Source: Planctomycetota bacterium
GTDB taxonomy: Bacteria; Planctomycetota; UBA1135; UBA2386
DNA length: 62,581 nucleotides
Assembly: GCA_020851075.1 (NCBI GenBank)
Contig: JADZDL010000018.1
Location: forward strand, 1-62,581
Reading direction: 5' to 3'
Position 1 is the first letter of the stretch. Every line of letters begins with the position of its first letter. Below the pieces are notes generated by a model. It saw only the letters and a list, made by a program, of their open reading frames with translations, was not told the DNA's origin and made no database searches. Shown here in pieces: positions 15,557 to 23,499 of the stretch. Position numbers and translations under genes: made by a program.

Positions 15557-17587
15557 GTGTTGAGACCCCTTCCCATCTTCGTCACCCTGGCACTTGGCCT
15601 GGGCACAACGTCGCGCCTGCGCGCTCAGGAGAACCTCCCCGAAGTTGCGGAGAGTTCCCTGGAGCAGCGTATCGACAAGGCCATCGAGGACTACGAGGCC
15701 CTGCGCAAGGACAAGAAGAACCAGCCCCAACGCAATCGGGCCCTATTGTGGCTCGGCGAGATCGACCACGAGCGTGTCTCGCTCTATCTCGAAAAGGAAC
15801 TCGCCAAAGCCGCGGACACACCTTTTGCCGTCATCGTACTGCAAGCGATCGCGAAGGTGCCGCGCGCGCGCCTGTTTGACGATTGCTGGAACGTGATGAA
15901 GCGCGAGTCGGCGCCGATGGGCGTTCGCAATGCCGCGGCGGAAGCAGTCGTCAAGACCGGCGATCGCGGCATCGACAAGCTCATCGATCTCGTTCGCAGT
16001 GGCGACAACATGATCACCGCAGCCACGCGCGACGCGGCGCTTGCGGCGCTCATCAACAGTGGTGGCGAACGTGCGCATCGTGGCCTCGCCCCCGTCCTGC
16101 TCGCCGGCTCGCAAGAGGATCGGCTGAAGATGCTGAGCCGCATGGATGGGATTCGCGGTGTTCCTCCCGTGAGTCTGTCGCGCATCAAATTGGTGAGTGA
16201 AGGCGACGCTGCCGTCGCCGCGATGGCGTGGCGTCAACTGGCTTCGGAGAACCACGCCAAAGCCAAGGACCTCGCGATCGACGTGCTCGAGCGCCTGCCC
16301 GAGAACCCTGCGCCGACGATCGCCGCCGACGTCATCCTCGGTCTGTCGATGGTCAAGGAAGCGGACTTCTATCCAGTGGTCCTGCGCCTTGGTTCGAGCA
16401 CCGCGGCGCCCGTTCGCAACGCGCTGCGCAAGGCCGCGGACCATGCCGCGAACGACCCAGCGTTTGTGCAGTTCCTGGCCACGAAAGGCCTCGAAGACAG
16501 CAAACCCGCGGTTCGCGATGCGGCGCTGCTGCTCCTGCGCGCGGCCCCCAAAGAGGCCGTACAACCACTGCTCGCCAAGGTGCGCGCGGCCCTGAAGAAC
16601 CCCAAGCGCAAGTCGCTCGACCTGGCCATCGGCCTGCACGACCTGCTCGCCAAGGACCCGAGCTGGCGCGCGGACCTTCAGGCACTCGCGGTCTCACGCG
16701 ACGCCGAAGTCCGCACCGTGGGGATTTCGCTCCTGCTCGAACTCGGCGCCGACAGTGCGCTGGTGCAGGCGCAACAAAGCCTCGGCGACAAGGCCTGGGA
16801 ACTGCGTTCGATCGCCTATCGTTATCTCACCAAATTCCGCGACGTGGCGTCCATCCCCCTGCTCATTGCGCGCATGGAGCGCGAAGAAGGCCGCCTCGCC
16901 ATGGAATTGGATCAGGCCCTTTTCGCACACACCGGCACTCGTTGCTGGAAGCGCAAGGAATGGGAGTCCTGGTGGGCCGAACACAAGTCCGGCTTCACGT
17001 TGCCGCACCCAGACAGCGTGCGCGGCGGCACCGGGGCCAGCGGCGGCGGCGGCACCACCGTGAGCTACTACGACATTCCGCTCGTCAGCTCGCATGTCGC
17101 CTTCCTCATCGACCACAGTGGTTCGATGCGCGCGCCCATCGGCACCGACAAGAAGTACACCCGACTCGATGCGGCAAAAGAGCAGCTGCTGCGGGTGGTT
17201 GGCGCACTACCAAAAACGACCGCGTGCAACCTGATCATCTATGACAACGTCGTGCAGCAGGTCTGGGACGCACTGCGTCCCGTCGACGATTCCAATCGCG
17301 ACGAACTGCTCGCGCGTGTGCAGAAGATCACCTTTGGCGGCGGCACCAACATCTTCGACGCGCTCGAAAAGGCGTTCTTGGACCCGACCGTCGACACGAT
17401 CTATCTGCTCACCGACGGCGAACCGAGCGCCGGCCGCATCGTTGCCCCCGACGACATCGTCGACGAAGTGAAGCGTTGGAACCGTTCGCGGCAGATCGTG
17501 ATCCACTGCATAGGCCTCGGCATCGACTCGGGCCTGCTGAAGCAACTGGCGGAGCAGTCCGGCGGTTCGTATCGCTATGTGAAGTAA
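15557..17587 (+). CDS. Exported HEAT-repeat protein with C-terminal VWA domain
   Basis: About 676 residues. A signal peptide (LRPLPIFVTLALGLGTTS) follows a GTG at 15557, so I place the start there; a GTG at 15458 gives a 33-residue extension with no signal features. Residues about 40-460 are HEAT-like helical repeats, with recurring D-x-A-x-x-A-L-x-x-L units. A Gly-rich linker (about 490-500) leads to a VWA domain with an intact MIDAS: DHSGSM (D519, S521, S523), then GGGTNIFDAL and TDGEPS. VWA domains bind Mg and mediate protein contacts. The divergent partner is a beta-propeller. No chelatase or secretion partner is near, so the role is unknown. Confidence 0.8.
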   Translation: MLRPLPIFVTLALGLGTTSRLRAQENLPEVAESSLEQRIDKAIEDYEALRKDKKNQPQRNRALLWLGEIDHERVSLYLEKELAKAADTPFAVIVLQAIAKVPRARLFDDCWNVMKRESAPMGVRNAAAEAVVKTGDRGIDKLIDLVRSGDNMITAATRDAALAALINSGGERAHRGLAPVLLAGSQEDRLKMLSRMDGIRGVPPVSLSRIKLVSEGDAAVAAMAWRQLASENHAKAKDLAIDVLERLPENPAPTIAADVILGLSMVKEADFYPVVLRLGSSTAAPVRNALRKAADHAANDPAFVQFLATKGLEDSKPAVRDAALLLLRAAPKEAVQPLLAKVRAALKNPKRKSLDLAIGLHDLLAKDPSWRADLQALAVSRDAEVRTVGISLLLELGADSALVQAQQSLGDKAWELRSIAYRYLTKFRDVASIPLLIARMEREEGRLAMELDQALFAHTGTRCWKRKEWESWWAEHKSGFTLPHPDSVRGGTGASGGGGTTVSYYDIPLVSSHVAFLIDHSGSMRAPIGTDKKYTRLDAAKEQLLRVVGALPKTTACNLIIYDNVVQQVWDALRPVDDSNRDELLARVQKITFGGGTNIFDALEKAFLDPTVDTIYLLTDGEPSAGRIVAPDDIVDEVKRWNRSRQIVIHCIGLGIDSGLLKQLAEQSGGSYRYVK

Positions 17588-17607
17588 TGGTCCCCGGAGC
17601 CGGCGAC

Positions 17608-18063
17608 ATGTCCGACGGGAGCTTGCCATCAGCATTCGATATTCCCGGTTTAGGCCGCTTCCTCTTTGCGACTAGCAAGTCGGGTGACTTCTACTATTTC
17701 CTCTGTGAGTACCCGCGGGGCGATGGTGGTGTTGTTGACATCCTCGTCTATCCGGAAGAGGGGCCATTCGACGGCGCCTACTGCCAGCGCGTCCGTGACG
17801 CGGTCCAGCACATCGTAGGAAACACGGTTGACTTGCTTGCGCCGACCAAGAGCGACATCGCCGAGATGCTGGACGCCCTCGAGATCCCGCCGCCGACAAG
17901 CTACGACGAGCTCTTTCGCGCCATCAAGTTGAAGTACGTCAAGTTCCTGGCCGACAAACGCATTGAACTCATCTTCGCTGAGTGTCCCGAAACCGGTTGG
18001 TTCAACCTGAATGTCTATCTTGACGAGTTCTTGCGGGTGGAACGGGTCCAGTTTGATGGGTAG
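17608..18063 (+). CDS. Orphan soluble protein, unknown function
   Basis: 151 residues from ATG 17608, which has GGAG 9-12 bp upstream; an ATG at 17587 that overlaps the VWA-gene stop would add seven residues. It is a compact alpha/beta protein with no signal or membrane segment. It begins with an IPGLGRF strand and a GDFYYFLCEYPRGDGG turn, then VDILVYPEEGPFDG, and ends with an ELIFAECPETGWFN strand and V-Y-L-D-E-F. Its acidic make-up and size resemble small immunity-type domains, but I cannot name a family. It is the first of a codirectional series of small unrelated genes running to 23.9 kb. Confidence 0.65.
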   Translation: MSDGSLPSAFDIPGLGRFLFATSKSGDFYYFLCEYPRGDGGVVDILVYPEEGPFDGAYCQRVRDAVQHIVGNTVDLLAPTKSDIAEMLDALEIPPPTSYDELFRAIKLKYVKFLADKRIELIFAECPETGWFNLNVYLDEFLRVERVQFDG

Positions 18064-18144
18064 CCATCCAGCGCAGCGAAGGAGTCGGCGAGCGCCCCAC
18101 GCGGCTCTCGTGGCACAGTATCCAAGCCATCAAGGACACCAGCG

Positions 18145-18492
18145 ATGCCTACTCGCGAACAACTCCTTGCACACCTGTGGAACGAGGTCATCAACCCCAA
18201 CCTGCGCACGGACGGCCTTCACAACATCCTGCGCGAGTGTGCTCGGCATCCCGACGGGCCATTTGGAGACACTGGAGCGGCTATCAGGAGGATGCTCGAC
18301 GCGGGTGTCTCGCCGCGGGACCTGGGTCTATTTGCGCGAGCCACTGCCTACGAGGCGGTCTTCGGGGTTCTCTACGCATTGAGCGATCCTGGGGTCGACG
18401 GTGACGATGTCCTGATGCTGCACGAGGGCCTTCTTCGTGCGGATCCCTCGGGTCTTGAGGGCCGGCCTGGTTCAGCGGAGCCTGCTCCGTAG
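18145..18492 (+). CDS. Conserved-looking small soluble protein, unknown function
   Basis: 115 residues, mostly helical. ATG at 18145 is preceded by AAGGA at a good distance. Visible features are a HLWNEVINPNLR start, then GAAIRRMLDAGVSPRDLGLF, and a LYALSDPGVDG turn near residue 83. The C-terminal tail is Gly/Glu/Pro-rich and probably disordered. The pattern reminds me of hypothetical proteins from myxobacteria and other social or predatory bacteria, but I cannot place it in a family. The downstream junction holds a 6-bp hairpin at 18505-18519. Confidence 0.6.
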   Translation: MPTREQLLAHLWNEVINPNLRTDGLHNILRECARHPDGPFGDTGAAIRRMLDAGVSPRDLGLFARATAYEAVFGVLYALSDPGVDGDDVLMLHEGLLRADPSGLEGRPGSAEPAP

Positions 18493-18652
18493 CTCCCCAC
18501 AGCAGTCGTGTGGCACGACCAAAGCAACCGCGAGTGCGGTAGGTCCTTTCATAGGGGGCGGACCAACCGAGGCGGTTCCCCCAGTCCAAGAAAGGCCTGT
18601 TACCGACGGCGCTTTCGGCATAGGGTCAAAGAAGCCGGAAGATCCTCCAATC

Positions 18653-19066
18653 ATGCGAACCCCCCTTTCTCTGATGCTCTGGGCCTCTCTCAGTGGTGCG
18701 TGCGCTCTCGCGCCACGAGAGCAACGGCCGCCGGTCGTGGTGATGCGCGCGGGCGGCGCAGCAGTAGCGCGCGACGTTCACTTCACCGAAGTGTACGCCA
18801 GCGAGGTCGTTGTGAGCGGAATCTGGTCAGTGATTTTCACTGTCGATCCGTCCGACATGATCTGGATCCGCGAACTCGCGTCGCATCACGGCGAGGCCGA
18901 TCTCGTGTTGGATGGCCGAGTGGTGTGGACGTTCCATGCGGAGGATCGTGACTTTGCGCGCTACTTCATCAGCCCAGGGTTCAACGACGAGCCGACCGCG
19001 CGCCGCACCGCTGAGGCGATCCGCCTCCGGCATGGAACGACCGACCCTGGGACTGCGCAGCCCTAG
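18653..19066 (+). CDS. Small lipoprotein or exported protein, unknown function
   Basis: 137 residues from ATG 18653. The N-terminus MRTPLSLMLWASLSGACALA is a signal peptide with a cysteine placed like a lipobox (LSGAC, with a less usual Ser at -3). The mature part is beta-rich, with strands V-V-V-M-R-A and YASEVVVSGIWSVIF, then a long mixed segment with WTFHAEDRDFARYFIS. I do not recognise the family. The 160-bp gap before it contains a short hairpin, AACCG-AGG-CGGTT at 18565-18577, and nothing else clear. Confidence 0.5.
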   Translation: MRTPLSLMLWASLSGACALAPREQRPPVVVMRAGGAAVARDVHFTEVYASEVVVSGIWSVIFTVDPSDMIWIRELASHHGEADLVLDGRVVWTFHAEDRDFARYFISPGFNDEPTARRTAEAIRLRHGTTDPGTAQP

Positions 19067-19218
19067 GCGGCATCTATCGCGGCTTCCCCAGCATTCTCTG
19101 CCAAGAGTGCTTGACCGGGAGTCTGTCGAACGATGAGTTGGTATGGCGGTCGAGCAGGGCGCAGCGACGACGCGCGCGGCCGAGTGCCACAACCGATGGA
19201 CCGACGTGAGTACTGCCG

Positions 19219-19569
19219 ATGCAAGCCTTGCGCGCGCTTAGATGGTCGATAATCGCGATGTCAATCGTGACCTTCTTCACGTTCGTGCTCGGCCTGATGG
19301 TCGTGCTGCTTGTTTCGCTCACTCTTCGCGATGAGCCGTCCGCAGGCGTTGTGGTCGGCGTTGTTGGGTTTGCCACACTTTGCGCGGTGATCAGTACCTA
19401 CCTTGTGGTGTCGCCGCTTCGGCATGCTCTGCAGGTCTTGCCGCCTGAACTGCTTCCGGCAGCCGCCCTCGGTGTCATCATCGTTTTCACGATAGTCGTG
19501 CGGCCGGTCCAGGAGGTCGTGTCTGACCCAGGGAGCCTTGTGCGCCCCACGGAAGTCGATGATCGCTAG
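19219..19569 (+). CDS. Small membrane protein with three predicted helices
   Basis: 116 residues. Hydrophobic helices are visible at about residues 9-33 (IIAMSIVTFFTFVLGLMVV), 42-64 (GVVVGVVGFATLCAVISTY) and 79-96 (LLPAAALGVIIVFTIVV). Loops are short; the C-terminal tail is charged. No functional motif is visible and I cannot name a family. The 152-bp gap on its left holds no recognisable element. Confidence 0.5.
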   Translation: MQALRALRWSIIAMSIVTFFTFVLGLMVVLLVSLTLRDEPSAGVVVGVVGFATLCAVISTYLVVSPLRHALQVLPPELLPAAALGVIIVFTIVVRPVQEVVSDPGSLVRPTEVDDR

Positions 19570-19637
19570 GGCGATGCAGGTCATCGACACGCACTTCGTT
19601 AATGAGCTCTCCATCGTCCGCGGGGCCTGAGGGTGTG

Positions 19638-20372
19638 ATGGGATATCGGTGCAGAACTTGCGGTGTGTGGCACGACGAGCGTCCCACGTGCTTCGTGTCA
19701 GAACTGCCGGCTGTGCTGGCCGCTCTGTCTCAGGAGGAGTTTGCGGCCCGTGTGAAGCGCAGCTCGGATCAGTGTGTGCTCGACGGTGAGCACTTCTTCA
19801 TCCTCGGGAACCTCGACGTGCGGACTCGCGGGACCGACGAGTTCATGAGGTGGACGGTCTGGACGACCCTCAGTCGTGCAAACTTCGAGCGCGCGTCCGA
19901 GCTATGGAATGCTGCCGGTCGCGAGTCCGAACCTCCCTACTTCGGATGGCTCAGCAATCAGATCCCAGGCTTCCCGCCGTCCGTCAACATCAAGGCGCTC
20001 GTGCATACCCAGCCTGTGGGCACGCGCCCCCAGATCGAGATCATCGAGCCCGGTCATCAGCTCGGCATCGAACAGAAGGTCGGCATCACCGCCGAACGCG
20101 CGGACGAGCTGATTCATGTGGCGTTGCATGGAGCTGGCGAACCAGGCGTCGCGGCTGGCGCAGTTGCATTCCGCCGCCGGACGCTGCTCGCACATTCACT
20201 GGTCGCCAACCTCGTCGGTATCTTGGTTGGCGTCGGGGTTGCGTGGGCTCTGCACCCCAAGGCTGGTCCCTTCGGGAGTTTGGTGAACGTGGGCGAGCTC
20301 GTCTTCGGTGGAATCGTCGGGCTGATCCTCTCCGGCTTCTACACAGCTTCGCTCTGCATCCGCAAGAAGTAG
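19638..20372 (+). CDS. DUF2199 protein fused to a C-terminal membrane domain
   Basis: 244 residues from ATG 19638, which has GAGG 6-9 bp upstream; an ATG at 19602 is less well placed. The N-terminal 150 residues match DUF2199: a C-x-x-C-G-x-x-H-D-E-x-P opening (C5, C8), a D-x-C-V-L-D-G-E-H-F-F-I-L-G core, F-M-R-W-T-V-W-T-T-L-S, and a P-S-V-N-I-K-A segment. The paired cysteines probably bind zinc. The last 60 residues hold two membrane helices (about 184-206 and 214-238), not part of DUF2199, so this looks like a fusion. DUF2199 has no established role; small cytoplasmic copies often sit in immunity-gene-like neighbourhoods. Confidence 0.72.
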   Translation: MGYRCRTCGVWHDERPTCFVSELPAVLAALSQEEFAARVKRSSDQCVLDGEHFFILGNLDVRTRGTDEFMRWTVWTTLSRANFERASELWNAAGRESEPPYFGWLSNQIPGFPPSVNIKALVHTQPVGTRPQIEIIEPGHQLGIEQKVGITAERADELIHVALHGAGEPGVAAGAVAFRRRTLLAHSLVANLVGILVGVGVAWALHPKAGPFGSLVNVGELVFGGIVGLILSGFYTASLCIRKK

Positions 20373-20422
20373 AATGGCCCTCGACGCGTGGTTCCCCTGT
20401 CCACTGGCCTGCCGCATATCTG

Positions 20423-20668
20423 ATGAGCGATCCAGTCTATCCGTCCGGCGAGGAGATCCATGCCGGCGACAGGCTGCTGTTCGACGGCAGGCCTGCCACC
20501 ATCCTCTTTGTGATCCAGCGCAGCGAGTTCGCGCCAGGAGTGTCTCCGGCCGATTGGGCCTTCGTCACGGGAGACGCGATCGGCGTGCGGTTCGAGGACG
20601 ACGGCAGCATCGCGATGTATGACGCGTTTTGTCATCACGATGCCATCACCATCTTGTCGCGGACTTGA
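20423..20668 (+). CDS. Small soluble beta-rich protein, immunity-like family
   Basis: 81 residues from ATG 20423. The sequence runs YPSGEEIHAGDRLLFDG, then ILFVIQRSEFAPGVSPADW and FVTGDAIGVRFEDDG. I recognise the overall pattern (GDR-x-x-x-D-G-x-x-x-x-x-x-F-V-I-x-R-x-E-F-x-P) from short hypothetical proteins of many Gram-negative bacteria. They look like SH3-like domains and are often found singly among unrelated small genes. Function is unknown. It sits 50 bp after the DUF2199 gene. Confidence 0.55.
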   Translation: MSDPVYPSGEEIHAGDRLLFDGRPATILFVIQRSEFAPGVSPADWAFVTGDAIGVRFEDDGSIAMYDAFCHHDAITILSRT

Positions 20669-20792
20669 GCCCGAGAGAATCCCGAGTTGCAGGATCGATA
20701 ATAGGGAGGTGGTAGACTGCGGAAGAAGGCACAACAGCCGGCGAGCACCGCAGTGGCGTTCGCGCTTAGCGCCTCAGACGTGGGACCGACTC

Positions 20793-20990
20793 ATGCAGAT
20801 GCCACAAAGAAGGCGCAGGCCTTGGCGAGAGTTGGGCGTGATGATGTTCGGCGGTGGCAACCTCCTGTACGGCGCTCTCGCGGCAGACCGTGCCCACGAG
20901 TATTGGTGGGCGGTCATGTCTGCCTACGGTGGGGTGTTTCTCATCGGAGCTGTTCAGCTGATGCGGTTCCGGAGGCGGGTGGACCACTGA
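20793..20990 (+). CDS. Very small membrane protein
   Basis: 65 residues from ATG 20793. After a basic N-terminus (about residues 5-12, five Arg) there are two likely helices (about 15-32 and 37-55), and the protein ends in Arg residues. No good ribosome binding site is visible. It ends one base before the next ATG, so it may be coupled to the HEVGH protein downstream. This is the least certain of the series. Confidence 0.35.
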   Translation: MQMPQRRRRPWRELGVMMFGGGNLLYGALAADRAHEYWWAVMSAYGGVFLIGAVQLMRFRRRVDH

Positions 20991-20991
20991 G

Positions 20992-21645
20992 ATGCGCAGT
21001 CGGAAACACACAGCGTGGAAGAAGAGTCGGACCTTCGGCGACGTGTTCGGGGGGAGGACTAGTCCGAAGATCACGGATCGGATCGTCAACCGGGTGCATT
21101 CGTTGCGCGCCCCTGGACCCGGCATCGAGACCCCGATCCTGATCGAGGACAATCCGTCGCGTGACTACTACTTCCCACTGAGCATCGAGGAGTGCAGAAC
21201 CGCGCTTCACGCGCTGCCGGCGAGCCACTACGAGGGCCTTACTCATCTGTGGCTGCGACGTCCGAGTGGTGTCGATCGTCGAAACGGACTGCCACTGGCG
21301 GAGTTCTTGTGTGGCAGTGGAGTTCGACTCATCGTGATGTACCCGTGGCGAGTCGATCGGCGAACATGCCTTGGCAGGTTGCGCCCGGCTGGCAATCTGG
21401 CTCGAGAGCTCGAACGCTTTGGGGCAACGTTTGTGAGGGATCGCGGGTGGTGGTATGCACAGCTCGATCCCGATGCACTCCGCGAGTACTACCTACATGT
21501 CTTGTACCACGAGGTGGGGCATCATCTCGATTGGTACCAGCGACGTTGGAGTGCAGCCAACATGAAGCAGGTGGAGGCGGCTGCCGACCAGTATGCAGTG
21601 CGGTTCTTGCAGAGTGGCAAGACTGTGCTCGGTCAGTTGGATTAA
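20992..21645 (+). CDS. Zincin-like protein with HEVGHH motif
   Basis: 217 residues, no signal peptide. Residues 173-178 read HEVGHH, a zincin-type HExxH, and E195 in the following helix (QVEAAADQYA) is placed where a gluzincin third ligand lies. The front half has a R-D-Y-Y-F-P-L and a SGVRLIVMYPWRVDRR segment, and the run ahead of the motif is REYYLHVLYHEVGHHLDWY. The protein is basic. It may be a small peptidase or a toxin-type metalloprotease; it could also have lost activity. It starts right after the small membrane gene, which may suggest a pair. No family name can be given. Confidence 0.65.
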   Translation: MRSRKHTAWKKSRTFGDVFGGRTSPKITDRIVNRVHSLRAPGPGIETPILIEDNPSRDYYFPLSIEECRTALHALPASHYEGLTHLWLRRPSGVDRRNGLPLAEFLCGSGVRLIVMYPWRVDRRTCLGRLRPAGNLARELERFGATFVRDRGWWYAQLDPDALREYYLHVLYHEVGHHLDWYQRRWSAANMKQVEAAADQYAVRFLQSGKTVLGQLD

Positions 21646-21670
21646 CGTGACTCAAGACCATTGCGCGGTG

Positions 21671-22207
21671 ATGCATGTGGATGCGCTGAAGATCATCGGG
21701 CTGTGCGTCGCGGCGGCGATCGTCTACGGCGTTGTTCACGACCAGGTGACCGCGCGCGTCTGCATCGAGTATTTCACGATCGGGCATCCTCCCGTGTTCG
21801 CCACGGAGTCGCCGACACTGCTGGGGATCGGTTGGGGCATCCTTGCCACTTGGTGGGTAGGCCTGCTTCTGGGGGCACCGTTGGCGTTCGCCGCGGTGCG
21901 TGGTCCTTGGCCGCGGCGTTCGGTTGGGTCGCTTATGAAGCCGATCGGCGTGCTCCTCGCATGCATGGGCGTCGCGGCTCTGGTCGCCGGCGTGATCGGG
22001 TTTGTGGTGGCGGGTGAGGGTTGGGTATTCCTGCTCGAGCCGCTGGCTTCGCGCGTTCCGTCCGAACGGCATGCCGCCTTCATCGCCGACCTGTGGGCGC
22101 ATTCCGCGAGCTACTTGGTTGGCTTCGTCGGTGGCGTCGTTCTTATCAACCGGGTTTGGCGCAGCCGGCGGCCACGACGAACTGGTGCGACCTTGTCGAT
22201 GAGGTGA
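21671..22207 (+). CDS. Conserved integral membrane protein, unknown function
   Basis: 178 residues from ATG 21671. Four membrane helices are visible (about 6-24, 47-72, 90-116 and 148-165). Between them the sequence ARVCIEYFTIGHPPVFATES, followed by PTLLGIGWGILATWWVGLLL, is a pattern I recognise from a widespread hypothetical membrane protein family of Proteobacteria and Planctomycetes. Function is unknown. The gene follows the zincin-like gene after 25 bp. The following 272 bp (22208-22479) hold no gene that I can support. Confidence 0.65.
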   Translation: MHVDALKIIGLCVAAAIVYGVVHDQVTARVCIEYFTIGHPPVFATESPTLLGIGWGILATWWVGLLLGAPLAFAAVRGPWPRRSVGSLMKPIGVLLACMGVAALVAGVIGFVVAGEGWVFLLEPLASRVPSERHAAFIADLWAHSASYLVGFVGGVVLINRVWRSRRPRRTGATLSMR

Positions 22208-22479
22208 GGGAGTAGGGGCCCTCGCGGCCTGATTGCCGCCGCAAAGGGGACGATTGCCTGGGCATGTTCCGCAACCCCTGCGGTCATGCGATTTGCCTCG
22301 CCACCGACGGCGAGCTCCGCGGCTCTAAGTGTCTGCGACGACTACTAGGTTGCATGCTCCAATACGCCGCGGTGTCTGGTAATGCCCCAAGCCGCGTTCG
22401 GGACCCGGCGACAAAGAAGTTGGCTTGTCCAAGGCGAACATCCTCGCGTTCGGTGTCATGCGTCAGTACGGGAGGAAAC

Positions 22480-22617
22480 ATGGTAGAAATAATTCTGAGC
22501 CTCCTGATCTTGGCAGCGATCGTCGACATGCAGATATCGATCAAGCGTGGATTCAGACAGCTCAACGCGGAGCTGCGAGCTATTCGATCCGAGTTGCATG
22601 ACGATGCTGGCGCATAG
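22480..22617 (+). CDS. 45-residue membrane-anchored small protein
   Basis: ATG at 22480 has an excellent ribosome binding site, GGAGGAA, six to eight bases upstream, the best in this region. The product has one N-terminal membrane helix (VEIILSLLILAAIVDM), then a short amphipathic helical tail with heptad spacing (IKRGFRQLNAELRAI) that could form a coiled coil. It resembles single-span small proteins found in phages and toxin-antitoxin systems, but there is no clear family match. It is followed by a 9-bp perfect hairpin. Confidence 0.5.
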   Translation: MVEIILSLLILAAIVDMQISIKRGFRQLNAELRAIRSELHDDAGA

Positions 22618-22642
22618 TTCGAACCGCGAGGCGAACTGGCTG

Positions 22643-22677
22643 AGGCAACGGAGAACTGAAGCCACGGCCCGTTGCCT
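22643..22677. repeat. Perfect 9-bp inverted repeat between orphan genes
   Basis: AGGCAACGG at 22643-22651 and CCGTTGCCT at 22669-22677 with a 17-nt loop. It lies between the stop of the 45-residue gene and the start of the next. No T-run follows on either side, so a simple terminator is unlikely; a GTTGAAC 7-mer lies near the next start. Other hairpins occur at 18097-18113 (5 bp), 18505-18519 (6 bp) and 22994-23015 (7 bp) between neighbouring genes. Confidence 0.55.
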
Positions 22678-22696
22678 GGCCCGAGGTTGAACCGCC

Positions 22697-22957
22697 ATGA
22701 GTCGACAACGCGTAACCAGAGAACTTGGTTGGCTGCTTGCCAGTGGAGCCGGGGCTGCCCTGCTGACCTCGGGCTTCTATGGGTGGGCGTGGCCCTCCGA
22801 TGCCCCGTGGGTCTTCTATGCTCCCTACGCGGTGTATACGGCGGGTCCCTGGCCGCTCTTCGGGGCGCTGATCCTGATCTTGGTGGGCGTGAGGGGGTTG
22901 GTGCTCTTGGTGAGACGGCGTTGGTGCAGGCTCGACGAGCAGCGAGGACCGCGATGA
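22697..22957 (+). CDS. Small two-helix membrane protein
   Basis: 86 residues. Two hydrophobic helices are visible (about residues 9-33 and 49-72), the second followed by Arg-rich sequence, so the C-terminus is probably cytoplasmic. The loop holds W-P-S-D-A-P-W and Y-A-P-Y-A-V-Y. No domain is recognised. It is part of the codirectional series. Confidence 0.45.
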   Translation: MSRQRVTRELGWLLASGAGAALLTSGFYGWAWPSDAPWVFYAPYAVYTAGPWPLFGALILILVGVRGLVLLVRRRWCRLDEQRGPR

Positions 22958-23027
22958 CGCGTAGAACCGAGATACATCGCCCGCAGGGTGCGTTCGTCTG
23001 CACGGTCACAGACGAGAGGGCATCAAG

Positions 23028-23459
23028 ATGAGTGGAGATGTTGGAGATCCAGCCGCGAACAGGTGGAGCCCGGCCCAAGAGCCGTGGTTCCCATGGGTGG
23101 TGTGGCTGTTTGGACCAGCATGTCTTGGGGCCACTACGGCACTGTGCCTGGCTCGCCCCGTGTTCACCGAACTGCCAGAGGGTTTGCCGCTCGGGTGCGC
23201 AGTCGTATTTTCGCACCTGCTGTCCGCGGTGCTCTTTGTCTGGCACGTAGTGGTGCCTGGGCCGCATCGAAGGTCTGGGATGTTCTGGCTACTTGCCGCC
23301 TATTGGCTGGGCCTCATTGGGGCGGTGGTGCTCGGCATGTTCGTGGGTGGTCGGGATCCTGTGCTGTCACGGATCCCGTTTTGGCTGAGCTTGGGTGCTG
23401 GGCTGGGGGCGCCGCTGGAGGGCTTGCGGCATTGGGTTTGGAGCCAATACGGCTCCTAG
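23028..23459 (+). CDS. Small membrane protein with four predicted helices
   Basis: 143 residues. ATG at 23028 follows GAGAGG and a hairpin at 22994-23015. Hydrophobic segments lie at about residues 21-42, 53-75, 84-108 and 115-132. The first 20 residues are polar. No known family is recognised. Downstream 40 bp hold nothing notable. Confidence 0.5.
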   Translation: MSGDVGDPAANRWSPAQEPWFPWVVWLFGPACLGATTALCLARPVFTELPEGLPLGCAVVFSHLLSAVLFVWHVVVPGPHRRSGMFWLLAAYWLGLIGAVVLGMFVGGRDPVLSRIPFWLSLGAGLGAPLEGLRHWVWSQYGS

Positions 23460-23499
23460 CACGACTTGACGCACCACCGTAGGCTCCCGTGCCAACGCC

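Noticed and set aside
22264..22479. In-frame upstream extension of the 45-residue gene
   Set aside because: No good start or family match; the strong ribosome site at 22471-22477 marks the real start at 22480.
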